DNA of 64,000 bases from Ruminobacter sp964520475 (GCA_964520475.1 CAZFNS010000009.1:1-64000), one strand, 5' to 3'; positions 49,029 through 58,621 are shown, counted from the stretch's first letter. Numbers and translations are program-made. The notes: a model not told the origin generated them from the letters alone.

Positions 49029-52000
49029 TTACGCCAGGAACTGGTAGCTGTTCATGCGCTCCGCGCCTTCGGAAATGAGGCGGCGGAGAATCGCCTGGGC
49101 GCCGTTCAGGCCGCGCTTGTCCAGAATGTCGGCGAGCGCCTCCAGACGGGCGCCGAAGCCCTCCCCGAAGCCGTTCGCGAGGGGCAGGATAAACTGCCTG
49201 ACCGCGAAATCGAGGGCGATGGTCTCGCTGTCGCAGTTCTTGAGCGAGCCGAGCAGCGGCTCGAACAGCGACAGGAAGTTGACGATCTGCTGGCGCTTCC
49301 GGTAGGAGACGACGACGCGCTGGCCGAAGCGCTCGTCCTCGCGGTACAGCTGATCCTCGATTTCGTCGAGCACGGCGCGCGTCGTTTCCCGGATGCGCGC
49401 GTCGCCCGGGTTGAACAGGATCTGCCAGTCGCGGGCGCTGTAGGCCGGCATGGGATCGGGAGCCGCGCTCCTCGCGCCGCGCCGCTCCCCGCCCTCGCCG
49501 GGCCTCTCGTCGAACAGGATCACCGGCGCGCGGTCGAGCATGCGCGCCGACATCACGTTCACGGTGTCGTCGCTGTTCACGGTGCCGATGAAGCGCAGGT
49601 AGTCCGGGATCCTGAGATAGGGCTTTTCCGGGGAGCCGGTGAAGATCTTTCTCTCGGACTCGCCGTCGGCGAGCTGCATGAACGACGAGAAATAATGCTC
49701 GGGGGAAGACAGGTTCATCTCGTCGAGCAGCACGAACGCCGGGGTGACCGCGGCGGGATCCTTCTCGCCGTCGAGCGTGGTGAGAAGCTCCCAGAGGCCG
49801 GTGGGCGCCGGCTGGAAGCTGGCGGTGAGGCTGTTCCAGTAGCCGAGCACGTCGCGCTGCGAGGTCCAGCCCCGGGCCACCGGAATGGTGTGGGAGCGGT
49901 CGCCGAGGTTGAGCGCTTTGCCCAGGGTTTTGACGAACGAGGTCTTCCCCGAGCCCGGGCAGCCGGCCAGCACGGTGAACTGGTTCTGCGCTATGGTGAC
50001 CACCATGGAAATGAGTTTCTCCACGGACAGGTAGCGGCCGTAGCCGCGCATGGTCTTCATGAGCTCCTCGATGAACCTCTTCCTGGCCTTGGCGACGTTG
50101 TCCGTGGGGACGGCGTCCGGCTCGCGGCCGCCGAAGCTGAAGCCGCCGCCCGCGATCCGGCGGGGCGCGGTGAAGGCCTTGAGCATGGTGTGCATCTCGA
50201 GGTAGCGGGAGCTCAGCTCGGACAGCGACCCGGAAAGCTCACGGCCGAGGGCCTCCCTGGTCCCGCGGAGATCGTCGGCCTCCTTCCGGAGCCGTTCGCA
50301 TTCGGCCTGGAGCCTGCGGTGCTCGGATTTGAGCACCTCGTGCTCGGCCGCGGGCACGGTCCGGGGGGAGCGCGCCCCGGCCTCCCGGGCGGCGCCGTCC
50401 GCCGCCTCGCCGGCCGCCTCGCCCTCCTCCCGGCCGGCGGCCCCGCGGGTCTTTCTCTTCAGGGCGGCCAGGGTTTCCCGCTGCCGGCCGATTTCGGCTT
50501 TGATTCCGTCGAGCTCGGCCTGGGCCTTGTCCTTCTCCTCGTTCACGTCCGCGAGCAGATCCCGGCGGTAGTCTTTGATCATCTCCGCGGAGTTGCTGTC
50601 CACGTACTCCCTGAGGAACGACCGGTAGACGGGCTGGTCCTGGAGCAGATTGAACAGCTTTTTCCGCTGGTCGTCGAAATCGACCACCCGCCCGAGCAGT
50701 TTCATGAACCGCCGCACGCGGTCGTGATCCTTCTTAATCAGCGCGAGGCCCTGGACGTTCTGCGTGATGAGCGTGAGCTGGTTTTTGCTGAGACCCTTGA
50801 ACTGGGCGCTGAGGAGCCGGGGGGCGTAGTCGTTCAGGAGTTTCTGGTCGTCGAGCAGATCGATCTTCCGGCCGCTGCTGTTCCAGGTCTGGACCGGCAT
50901 CTTCACGAGGTAGGAGCGGGCGACCCCGTTGATGACGACTTCGTACAGGTACTCCCCGACCAGATCGCGGTCGATGACCCGGGAAAGCCCCTGCGGATCG
51001 TCCTTGACCGCCATCGCGCAGCGATCGTCGGGCAGGCACAGCACCCCCTCGTAGGAGTAGCCGTCCCCGGAGCTCTCGATTTTTTTGAACTTGGTTTCCG
51101 GCACCACGAAGGGCCCCATCAGGACCTCTTTTTTGCCGATGCGGGCGAAGACGGCCTCGCCGGAGGGCGCCGCGGGGTTCCGGGGCGCGGCGGCGGGGAT
51201 CTCCTCCTCCTCTTCCTCCTCCTCGGGCGCGCCGATCCCGCCGGTATCGAACAGCGGCGACCGCACGGCTTTGGACACGGCGTCGCCGAGGGGCTTTTTC
51301 GGGACGGACCCGAGCGGGGCCCCGTCCTTCGCGCCGCCGAACATCAGGTCGTCCATCACCCCGCCGAGCGGTTTCTCGAAAATGCCCCCGCTTCCCGCGC
51401 TTTTCCGGGCCTTCTTCTCTATGACTTTGGCGGCGATCTTGCTCAGGACCCGTTCGGCGAGCTCGCCCCGGAGCGCTCCGGCGCCGCCGTTCCGCTGCCG
51501 GTTCAGTTCCTTAAGCTCGCCGGTCAGAGTCTCGTCCAGGACGATCCAGTGTTTCCGGGCTAAGCCCCTCTCGTTAAGGGTGACGACCCCGAAGGCGCCG
51601 TCCCCGGAGGGGGTCACGGTCACTTCGGTCCCGTCGGCGAAGGTCAGGTCGAAGCCGTCCGGGACGGTCTTGGTTAAGCCGTCCGGGAGGGCCGCCGCGG
51701 GAACGGCGGCGGGCGCTTCTCCGGTTTCCCCGGCCCCGGGGACATTCCCGGCCGGCTCCTCCGGGGGCGCGCCGGCGGATCCGGCCGTTTCTCCCGCGGG
51801 CGCCCCGGCGGGAGCCGCCGCGGCGCCGGCTTCTCCGGGGAGATCCCCGGCCGGCTCCGGCGCCGCCGGGGGCTCGGGGACAAACTCGCCCGCCGGCGCT
51901 TCGGCCTCGCGAACCGGAACGCCGGGCTCCGGGGCGGCGGGCGCTTTCACGGGGGCCGCGCCCGCCATCTTCCGCAGGCATTCCTCGCCGCGCAGGGCCC

Positions 52001-52790
52001 GGGACACGGTTCGCGCGGTCTCGCCCACGAAATCGCGGTTCCCGGCCAGTTCCGCCACGGCCGCCGCGACGGCGCCGCGGAGGCTTTCCTCCGAAACGTC
52101 CGCGATTTCGGTTCCGGGATCGAGGGAGCGCAGGGCCCTTTCGCGGACGAGATCGAAGAACCGGCCGTTCAGGCTCCTGAACGCGAAAGCGATCCGCCCG
52201 AAGCTGAATTCCAGGTTGTCCGGGGAAGGCTCGCCGTAAGCGTCGTTATAGCAGTCGGCCACGTACTTCCTGGCTTCCTCGGGGGTGAAAAACTCCATGG
52301 TCTTCTCGACGAAGGGGAAATCGTCCCGGCTCACCGTGTACCGGACGCACTTCACCATCACGTAGACCGTGCTCGGGCGGCAGCGGAAAAAAGCCTTCCG
52401 CTCGGGCGCGTTCCACGAAGACACCACCGGCTCGACGATCTCGATGAAGTCGTAGGCGTTGACCTCGCTTATCTTTTCGTAAAGGACGGTGTATTTGCAT
52501 CCCTTGTCGCCTTTGTTCTCGGGCGACGGGTTGGCGATCATCTGGACCAGGCGGCCCTCGCCGAACTTGCGGATCATGCTGTTCGCGTTGGACGTGAGAA
52601 AAACCTTCGGGGAGTCGTCCAAAAACTTGACGCGGTTGACGATTTCGTAGCTCTCGGCCGTGCTCCGGTCGGTCGTTTCCCGGAATTTTTCGAAACCTAT
52701 GTCTATGTACGTGCAGTCTTTGTTGTTCGATTTGGTTATGTACGTGTTCGGATTTATGATGCCGACGAGTATTCTTTCTTCCGAGTTCAT
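49029..52790 (-). CDS. McrB-like AAA+ ATPase with long N-terminal and coiled-coil regions
   Basis: 1253 residues from the ATG at 52790. The C-terminal AAA+ domain has Walker A GCPGSGKTSF (near 941), Walker B FVLLDEMNLSS (near 1017) and GTVNSDDTVNVMSARMLDRA (near 1066, sensor and arginine region), characteristic of the McrB clade. Upstream are two coiled-coil segments (about 745-780 and 813-858), an acidic run EEEEEEEE near 525, an Ala/Pro/Glu linker (about 280-370) and an N-terminal domain (1-270) of unrecognised fold that probably senses the target. It is about 2.5 times the length of E. coli McrB. Walker residues are intact. Confidence 0.8.
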   Translation of the reverse strand: MNSEERILVGIINPNTYITKSNNKDCTYIDIGFEKFRETTDRSTAESYEIVNRVKFLDDSPKVFLTSNANSMIRKFGEGRLVQMIANPSPENKGDKGCKYTVLYEKISEVNAYDFIEIVEPVVSSWNAPERKAFFRCRPSTVYVMVKCVRYTVSRDDFPFVEKTMEFFTPEEARKYVADCYNDAYGEPSPDNLEFSFGRIAFAFRSLNGRFFDLVRERALRSLDPGTEIADVSEESLRGAVAAAVAELAGNRDFVGETARTVSRALRGEECLRKMAGAAPVKAPAAPEPGVPVREAEAPAGEFVPEPPAAPEPAGDLPGEAGAAAAPAGAPAGETAGSAGAPPEEPAGNVPGAGETGEAPAAVPAAALPDGLTKTVPDGFDLTFADGTEVTVTPSGDGAFGVVTLNERGLARKHWIVLDETLTGELKELNRQRNGGAGALRGELAERVLSKIAAKVIEKKARKSAGSGGIFEKPLGGVMDDLMFGGAKDGAPLGSVPKKPLGDAVSKAVRSPLFDTGGIGAPEEEEEEEEIPAAAPRNPAAPSGEAVFARIGKKEVLMGPFVVPETKFKKIESSGDGYSYEGVLCLPDDRCAMAVKDDPQGLSRVIDRDLVGEYLYEVVINGVARSYLVKMPVQTWNSSGRKIDLLDDQKLLNDYAPRLLSAQFKGLSKNQLTLITQNVQGLALIKKDHDRVRRFMKLLGRVVDFDDQRKKLFNLLQDQPVYRSFLREYVDSNSAEMIKDYRRDLLADVNEEKDKAQAELDGIKAEIGRQRETLAALKRKTRGAAGREEGEAAGEAADGAAREAGARSPRTVPAAEHEVLKSEHRRLQAECERLRKEADDLRGTREALGRELSGSLSELSSRYLEMHTMLKAFTAPRRIAGGGFSFGGREPDAVPTDNVAKARKRFIEELMKTMRGYGRYLSVEKLISMVVTIAQNQFTVLAGCPGSGKTSFVKTLGKALNLGDRSHTIPVARGWTSQRDVLGYWNSLTASFQPAPTGLWELLTTLDGEKDPAAVTPAFVLLDEMNLSSPEHYFSSFMQLADGESERKIFTGSPEKPYLRIPDYLRFIGTVNSDDTVNVMSARMLDRAPVILFDERPGEGGERRGARSAAPDPMPAYSARDWQILFNPGDARIRETTRAVLDEIEDQLYREDERFGQRVVVSYRKRQQIVNFLSLFEPLLGSLKNCDSETIALDFAVRQFILPLANGFGEGFGARLEALADILDKRGLNGAQAILRRLISEGAERMNSYQFLA

Positions 52791-53245
52791 AAGGTTTCGT
52801 CCCCGATATTTGTTTTTTGCATTGTTTATTGTCCGGAAAGCCGCTTCCCGGCCCGGCGCCCGCGCGGCGGCGGCCCGGAGCCCCTTTTCCCGGTCGTCCG
52901 GCCGGACCGCGGCGCGGCGGGAAATAAAGACGGGAAAGGGGCCGGAAAACGGACATTTCGCGGTGATGAATATCAGTATAGAACCATTTGGGCGAAGCGA
53001 ACGCAAAACTTTGCTTTTTTTGGGGCCGCGGGCCGAATCGGCGGCAAACGGGTCAAAAAAAGAACCGAATCCCGGCGATCCGCCCCCGCGGGAGGGAACC
53101 CGGCGCTTTCCGGACCGTCAAAATTAAGGGGGAGGATCGCGAAAGGGTTTCGGGATCGTCACGAAAAAGGCATGTAAATAAATTCCGGCCCCGCCCTCGG
53201 CCGTTCACAAAAAATTGACGCCTTTTTAACATTTATATATTTTGC

Positions 53246-53279
53246 GATTAATTGAGCGAAATGATGCGTGATTAATTGA
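53246..53279. repeat. Direct repeat GATTAATTGA, 24 bases apart
   Basis: Exact copies at 53246-53255 and 53270-53279 in the AT-rich divergent promoter region. Spacing of 24 bases (a little over two helical turns) fits binding of a dimer on one face of DNA. Confidence 0.45.
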
Positions 53280-53428
53280 CTTAAATTAATCCCACGTCCC
53301 CGCCGGGAGCGGAACCGGGACGATTCCCGCGGCGATTAGCAAAAATTTTCATGAAAAATTTTTAAAACCGCCGTATAATTCTTCGGTCAGAGAAGCGCCC
53401 GAAAAGCGCAAAAAACCGTGAAAGTTTT

Positions 53429-53444
53429 TGTGAACGTTTTCACA
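53429..53444. promoter_or_regulatory. CRP-type binding site
   Basis: TGTGA-ACGTTT-TCACA is a perfect match to the core CRP consensus (TGTGA N6 TCACA). Its centre is about 70 bases upstream of the predicted transcription start of the 53591 gene, a class I position. Confidence 0.65.
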
Positions 53445-53471
53445 TATAAACATGCAATAACGACGGTTTAT

Positions 53472-53500
53472 TTGAAAACAGCGGGGTTTCTTGAAATAAT
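53472..53500 (+). promoter_or_regulatory. Promoter of the orphan gene at 53591
   Basis: TTGAAA (53472-53477), 17-base spacer, AATAAT (53495-53500). The start point near 53507 leaves an 84-base leader and puts the CRP-type site near -70. A separate TATAAT at 53374-53379 is too far upstream to fit that arrangement. Confidence 0.5.
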
Positions 53501-53590
53501 TAATATGCATAAGGGATGAATATCTGAATTTTCTGCATACCACCGGAAAGTTCGGCCGATAAAGATTCAATAAGAGAAGGAGTATTTTCC

Positions 53591-54202
53591 ATGAGTGCGA
53601 AGTTTTATGAGCTCAATACAGAGATCCTGGGCAAACTGGTCGAAAGCCCCGAAGCGTCCCAGAATTTCATTGAGTCCGTTCTCAAAGACCTGCCGGAATG
53701 CGGCAGGATTGAGAGCGTCTCCGACGTGGGCGTCAACGACCTGAGCTCGAGCAAGGTCGCCGGCAAGAGCGCCGAGGGTTTCGGACTGATCAACGGCATC
53801 GTTTTCCAATTCAGGCTTAACGGCAACCCGGCCGAGATGGTTCTCGTCATCCAGCCCAACGTTCCTTTCATCAAGTGGTGGCACGACAAGAGCTTCTTCA
53901 GCTACAGGTTCTACCGCAACCACAGCAACATAAACGACGGGGTGCAGCGTTTCATCAGTTTCGTTGTCACCGACGCCAACGTGAATGTCGCCCGCTTCCA
54001 CACCATCAGCAAGTTCAACAACAGCGACGGTTCGAGCTGCGACACCTGCCAGATTCACGACATTTTCCCGGTTAAGCAGTCCGGTAACGAAGATTCCATG
54101 CTTGAGAACTGGATCAGGGCTCTGATTTCCAAAAGTGAGTCAACCGACGATTCAGACAATGTCTTAAGCATTACCGACGCCTCGGGATACAAGGTAGCAT
54201 AA
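53591..54202 (+). CDS. Orphan hypothetical protein under a CRP-type site
   Basis: 203 residues, not recognised. AAGGAG lies eight bases before the ATG. Composition is balanced and less GC-rich than neighbours (Asn, Ser, Phe and Ile are frequent), with no signal peptide or membrane segment. Landmarks are a first helix (ELNTEILGKLVES), a beta-rich core (GLINGIVFQFRLN, EMVLVIQPNVPFIKWWHD, RFISFVVTDANVN) and a CDTC motif near residue 157. The strong ribosome site, CRP-type operator and terminator suggest a well-expressed, carbon-responsive gene. Alternatives include a phage or accessory protein; there is no direct sign of transfer apart from composition. Confidence 0.7.
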   Translation: MSAKFYELNTEILGKLVESPEASQNFIESVLKDLPECGRIESVSDVGVNDLSSSKVAGKSAEGFGLINGIVFQFRLNGNPAEMVLVIQPNVPFIKWWHDKSFFSYRFYRNHSNINDGVQRFISFVVTDANVNVARFHTISKFNNSDGSSCDTCQIHDIFPVKQSGNEDSMLENWIRALISKSESTDDSDNVLSITDASGYKVA

Positions 54203-54241
54203 TTTATAACAACAATAATCTCTTATTGTATGTGGTATATT

Positions 54242-54270
54242 TCACCCGCCTCGCGCGGGTGATTGTTTTT
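54242..54270 (+). terminator. Terminator of the orphan gene
   Basis: TCACCCGC-CTCGC-GCGGGTGA (8-bp stem) followed by TTGTTTTT, 40 bases after the stop codon. Confidence 0.85.
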
Positions 54271-56204
54271 CCGCGTACAATATCCCGAAAACCCTTTCAC
54301 ACCGCCCTTTTTCCCGCCTTTCTCCCCTACCCCGCCGCCTCGTAAAAAAATTTTCGAAACGGCGGGTTTCCGACGCGGCCGGCCCGGAGGCGGCGGGGAA
54401 ATTCCCGGGTTTTAAGGCGGAAACGGCCTTCCCCGATGGCTTAGGATCCTCCGGCCGGGAAGGCTCGTTCCTCTGGGCTTTCCCGAACAACACCCTTCAC
54501 CGCGATTCCCCGGCTTTCCGCGAAACCCCTGTCCTCAACGGTTCCCGTGGGTTTCACCGGCTCGCCGGTTCGGTCCCGCGCCAGCCCCGGGACCGGGCCC
54601 GCGGGAAAGACCGCCGGGCCGGCCGCGGCGCGGGGGATCCGGGAGTTTACGGGGGCTCCGGCCCTTCCGCGGCCCGAGCTTCCGTTACCCCGCACGGCTC
54701 TGGCAACCGGCAGCCGCCGGACGGCGCGGACCGGAAAGCGTCCGGGGTTGCGTATCGGGTCGCTTTCGCCCTTAAAAAAGCCCTCGGCGCGGTGCAAGCC
54801 GGATAAGGAACCGCCGGAACGACCCGGTGGTTTTCCGGCGGCAAAACGCGTCGCCGCGACGGTGAACCGACGCGGTCGGCAAGGTCAACATCCTGCCTTA
54901 AACCACGGCATACCGGCCTTCTGTGGGGTTTTAACCGGCCTCAACCACGTGCGGACCGGGGCCCGGAGCCGCTCCGTAACCCGGCCGGACTCGAAAAAAC
55001 CGGGCGGCGGAAGGCTTTCACGGCGCCCTGCGCCGGCCGGGAAGAAGTCCTGTCCGCCAATCACCATAATTCCCGTCATATCTTTCCGAAAGCCCCGTCC
55101 CGGAACCCGGCCGCGAACGCCGGAAACGCGATTCCGGCGTCGTCGCGGAAGTTATTCTTCTTAAAGCACCTTCCGGCGCCGCACGGATACCGTCCGGCAG
55201 GGACGTCCGATCCCGTCAATCTCCCAATTCCGGGGGCCGTTTTCGTTACGAATTTCCCTTGCGAATGCAGGCCGCGGCCGGCGCGTCCGGCGAGGGCCGC
55301 CGGAGGAAGGCGGCGCCGGAATTATCGCGTCCCGGCCTTTCGTTGGGATAGGCAGCCCCGTCACCCGAACGATGACCCGAAAGAAGGCCTCGGACAGGCC
55401 AACGAAAGCGGGCCCGGGCCGGTTAACCGCCCGGAAACCGCCCCAAACGGGCCCGCAAGCCGCCGAAAGGCCGAAAACGGGCATATCCGCGCGCAGAGGG
55501 CCGCGGAGCGACGTGACCCTGACCCGGATACCCCCGTCGCCTGGCGCGGGCCTCAGCGCGCGTTTTCGAGTATTAATGCCCTGAGGAGCGCCCGGCGCCG
55601 GCGGATTCGGACTATTCCCGGCGTCCGGAGCCGCGTCCGCGCCCAATCTCAAGGGAACCGTCGCGCCCGCGCGGTTATATGCCGTAATTTTATTAGGGGA
55701 TAACGGAAAAACGGGGCGGGGACTGAAATCCCCGCGGAAAACACCCGCCCGACGAAACGGCCGGTTAAGATTAATACAGCTATTTATCGGGGCGTTTTTG
55801 GTGATTAATTACCTGATCCGAAAAAGGGCGAAAAGACGAGAAAAGCCTGTTTTCAGGCTTTCCGGCGCTCTCGCGACATTAATCCCGCCCGTTTTTCGCT
55901 ATTTAAAATCTTATTCAAATCTTAAATACCGCCCTTTCTATACTTTTAATATCATCCTTTCATTTTTAAACTTGTTTGATTCTTATTCAAAACATGCTGA
56001 GTCCGCATTTAAATATTGATATATAATATTTATATATTGCCGTTTCTAAAATCAAAACGGGTTTACCGAATATATTCAAACGACGACCGAATAGAGCAAG
56101 ATTAATGTGATATATTTTTATTTCGGGTTTTCCGGGAATAAAAGCCGGGGAATCCCCTTCCCCCGCCCCGCCGCCGCGGGAAAAGGGAAGCGGGCTTATC
56201 ATTA

Positions 56205-56233
56205 ATTACACTGTAATAATGCCGTAATTACAC
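56205..56233. promoter_or_regulatory. Operator-like ATTACA/TGTAAT cluster
   Basis: ATTACA-C-TGTAAT (56205-56217) is a perfect inverted repeat. GTAATTAC (56224-56231) overlaps a second ATTACAC, which repeats 56205-56211 at a 22-base distance (about two helical turns). Located in the AT-rich part of the gene-free region. Confidence 0.35.
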
Positions 56234-56272
56234 TTATCCCCTATCCCCGCGGCGCGGAGCCCCCTTCCCCGC

Positions 56273-56482
56273 CTCCGGCGGTTCCGCCCGGACCGGGACG
56301 CCGGCTCCCCGGGAGACCTTCCCCTCCNNNNNNNNNNNNNNNNNNNNNNNNNNNNNNNNNNNNNNNNNNNNNNNNNNNNNNNNNNNNNNNNNNNNNNNNN
56401 NNNNNNNNNNNNNNNNNNNNNNNNNNNCTCCGGCGGTTCCGCCCGGACCGGGACGCCGGCTCCCCGGGAGACCTTCCCCTCC
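56273..56482. repeat. Identical 55-base sequences on both sides of an N gap
   Basis: 56273-56327 and 56428-56482 are identical over 55 bases and abut a 100-base N run (56328-56427), the same arrangement as at 11916-12125. Best explained as a k-mer overlap between contigs rather than a biological repeat. Confidence 0.85.
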
Positions 56483-56688
56483 AGGGCGCGAAAAGACGTG
56501 AGGCTGCGGAACGCCCCGAGCGGCCCGCTCCGGGGCCCTGGCGCGGCTGCGGCATAAAACTAGGAAGACGGCCGCGCGGGGCGCCGTACCGGGGATTGTG
56601 ACTGGGCCGCCGGATGCCGGCGCGGCGCGGACCGCGAATAAAATGCGCGCGTTTCCGGCGATCCCGAAGAACCGCGGAAACACGCGCC

Positions 56689-56715
56689 AAAAAAACCCGG
56701 GACACAAGTCCCGGG
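56689..56715 (-). terminator. Terminator of the hypothetical gene at 56729
   Basis: CCCGGGAC-ACAA-GTCCCGGG (8-bp stem, 56696-56715) followed on the minus strand by seven T, 13 bases after the stop codon. Confidence 0.9.
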
Positions 56716-56728
56716 GGCAAAGACTAGC

Positions 56729-57346
56729 CTAAGCTATATTGAGAGTTTTAATCAGTGAGCAGTTTAACGCGCTTATCCTTACGATATGGTCAAACGACAG
56801 CCGCACGCAGGCGCCCGGTTTCAGGAAAACCTCCCGGTTCTCCACCCCTATGCCTATTACCGTGGGTTCCTTTTTGATTTTCATCAAATAACAGTTCTTT
56901 TCTTTCCGGTCCACCTCGACGACTATGAAATCATCCTCGGTGTGCCTGCCGTCCGCGCCCAGGTATCTCGGAACAGCTACCACCACTTCTCCGACATCCG
57001 GGGCCCGCGCGGCCTTTCCCTCACCGCAGTCGACGTAGAGACCGTTAACGGGAGCCATAATCCTGTGGAAGCGCCTTGTGGCGACCGCGTTGTAGGCAAT
57101 CAGGCATTTGTCGTCATAAGAGAAGGGGAAATCCGACAAACGCTGCATGAACTCCTCGTAATGCTCTTTGTCGTCTCGGGTGAAGTAATTCACACTGAGA
57201 GCTTCGGGCCGCAGGTTTTCCTTGCTGAGCAGGGTGGCGCCGCGCGCCTCCCCGACGTTGGTGACGATGGTTACGCAAAGGCGGTTGATCCGGGCGTCGT
57301 AATGCCAGCGGAATTTCTCCCATTCGTTAAACTTTACGTAATCCAT
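56729..57346 (-). CDS. Hypothetical protein
   Basis: 205 residues, not recognised. AGGA lies nine bases before the ATG. There is no signal peptide or membrane segment. The N-terminal part (FNEWEKFRWHYDARINRLCVTIVTN as region 6-30) and a compact beta-rich C-terminal half (GEVVVAVPRYLG, DDFIVVEVDRKEKNCYLMKIKKEPTVIGIGV by region) suggest a two-domain protein with a small barrel, possibly of the PilZ or OB style, but no diagnostic motif such as RxxxR is present. Base composition is more AT-rich than housekeeping neighbours. It has its own terminator and lies upstream of the gene-free stretch. Confidence 0.65.
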   Translation of the reverse strand: MDYVKFNEWEKFRWHYDARINRLCVTIVTNVGEARGATLLSKENLRPEALSVNYFTRDDKEHYEEFMQRLSDFPFSYDDKCLIAYNAVATRRFHRIMAPVNGLYVDCGEGKAARAPDVGEVVVAVPRYLGADGRHTEDDFIVVEVDRKEKNCYLMKIKKEPTVIGIGVENREVFLKPGACVRLSFDHIVRISALNCSLIKTLNIA

Positions 57347-57448
57347 TGTTAAAATCCTGCCGAGGCCCTTTATGGAAATTCAGTTTAAACGGTCTCGGAC
57401 AGTATTTCAATAGACAAAGTTCAATTGAATTTGATTATTATTAAATTT

Positions 57449-58474
57449 TTATAAGTAGCTCACGATATTTTTAATTAAAACCGGGCCTTTATAAATCAAA
57501 CCGGTGTAAATCTGAATAAGCGAGGCTCCGTTTTTGATTTTTTCCGCCGCCGCCAGCGGAGAGTCGACCCCCCCGGAGGCGATGAGGGGGATCCGGCCCC
57601 CGACCAGGTCATTAATCTTCGCGAGGACCTCGGTGCTCTTCCGGAAAACCGGCCTGCCGCTCAGCCCGCCCGCCTCGGTCACGTGCGGCATGTTCGCGAT
57701 TACGGCGCGTTCGAGCGTGGTGTTGCAGGCGATGATCCCGTCGACCCCGGCCGCGAGAAAGACGCGGCACATCTCCTCTATTTCCCCGTCTTCGAGATCC
57801 GGCGCGACCTTAAAGACCAGGGGCACGTACTTTTTGGTCGCTTCGGCCAGTTTCCCCCGCTTTTCCAGGAGCGTCCCGACCAGCCTCTCCAGCGCCTCGC
57901 CGCGCTGGAGGTCGCGCAGGCCCGGGGTGTTCGGGGACGAGATGTTGACCGTGACGTAGGAGGCGTACTCGTACACCCGCTCGAGGCAGTAAACGTAGTC
58001 CGCCGCGCTTTCCCCGGGCGGCGTGGCTTTGTTCCTGCCGATGTTGATCCCGAGGATCCCCCGGTAGTCCGCTTTCCGGATGTTGGCGACCACCCGGTCG
58101 ACGCCGTCGTTGTTGAACCCCATGCGGTTGATGAGGCCCTCGGCGGGAGCCACCCGGAACAGCCGCGGCCCCTCGTTGCCGGGCTGCGGCCGCGGGGTGA
58201 CGGTCCCCACCTCGATAAAGCCGAAGCCGAGGGCCGCGAAGGCGTCGATCGCCTCCCCGTTCTTGTCGAGCCCGGCCGCGAGCCCCACCGGGTTCGGGAA
58301 ATCGAGGCCCATGACCCTGAGGGGCCTCGCCTCGACCTTCTGGGACACCAGCGCCCTGCCGAGCCGGTTCGAGCCGGCCAGGCGCATCGCGCCCACGGTA
58401 AGGTTGTGGGCCGTTTCCGGCGCGAAGCAGAACAGGCACGGTTTCATGAGGGATTCGTACATGGAATAGAGCAT
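57449..58474 (-). CDS. pyrD: Dihydroorotate dehydrogenase (quinone), class 2
   Basis: 341 residues. It oxidises dihydroorotate to orotate in pyrimidine synthesis and passes electrons to the quinone pool. The N-terminal membrane-associating helix is present (MYESLMKPCLFCFAPETAH), followed by the FMN barrel: NPVGLAAGLDKNGE, INRMGFNNDG, GINIGRNKAT, the catalytic-Ser segment NISSPNTPGLRDLQ (near residue 175), and IASGGVDSPLAAAEKI. Length and the class 2 N-terminus match E. coli PyrD. It lies downstream of pepN on the same strand with about 200 bases between, so probably a separate unit. Confidence 0.95.
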   Translation of the reverse strand: MLYSMYESLMKPCLFCFAPETAHNLTVGAMRLAGSNRLGRALVSQKVEARPLRVMGLDFPNPVGLAAGLDKNGEAIDAFAALGFGFIEVGTVTPRPQPGNEGPRLFRVAPAEGLINRMGFNNDGVDRVVANIRKADYRGILGINIGRNKATPPGESAADYVYCLERVYEYASYVTVNISSPNTPGLRDLQRGEALERLVGTLLEKRGKLAEATKKYVPLVFKVAPDLEDGEIEEMCRVFLAAGVDGIIACNTTLERAVIANMPHVTEAGGLSGRPVFRKSTEVLAKINDLVGGRIPLIASGGVDSPLAAAEKIKNGASLIQIYTGLIYKGPVLIKNIVSYL

Positions 58475-58621
58475 CTTGTTGTTCCTGATTGGTTGGTTTC
58501 CGATGCGCCGCCCGGGGCGGCGCCGCGCCCGCGGGCGCCCGTCACGCCTAAATTTTACTATAGATCGGCCCCGTTTTATATCCTTTCGGGCGGATTTCCC
58601 GCCGGGACGGCCAAACGCCCG

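Larger units (their letters stand above)
52791..53590. other. Divergent intergenic region between the McrBC-like operon and an orphan gene
   Basis: No gene is supported. The left half is GC-rich with low-complexity frames. The right half is AT-rich and holds two copies of GATTAATTGA, a CRP-type site, and promoter elements listed separately. It is also the only place for the McrB promoter; no single good candidate stands out there. Confidence 0.6.
54271..56688. other. About 2.4 kb without a credible gene
   Basis: Frames in 54271-55680 are Arg/Pro/Gly-rich and frequently interrupted on both strands, with no ribosome sites, motifs or codon bias typical of the genome. 55680-56230 is AT-rich. An N gap follows at 56328-56427. 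This could be decayed accessory DNA, but no ancestral gene was recognised. Confidence 0.6.

Noticed and set aside
46482..51563. A long plus-strand frame through the periplasmic protein and the McrBC-like genes
   Set aside because: It overlaps one real gene in the wrong frame and two others in antisense, and has no domain signature.
54547..55652. Frames of about 160-205 residues on both strands in the gene-free interval
   Set aside because: Arg/Pro/Gly-rich, no ribosome site, no motif and no codon bias. I looked for transposase remnants and could not support any.
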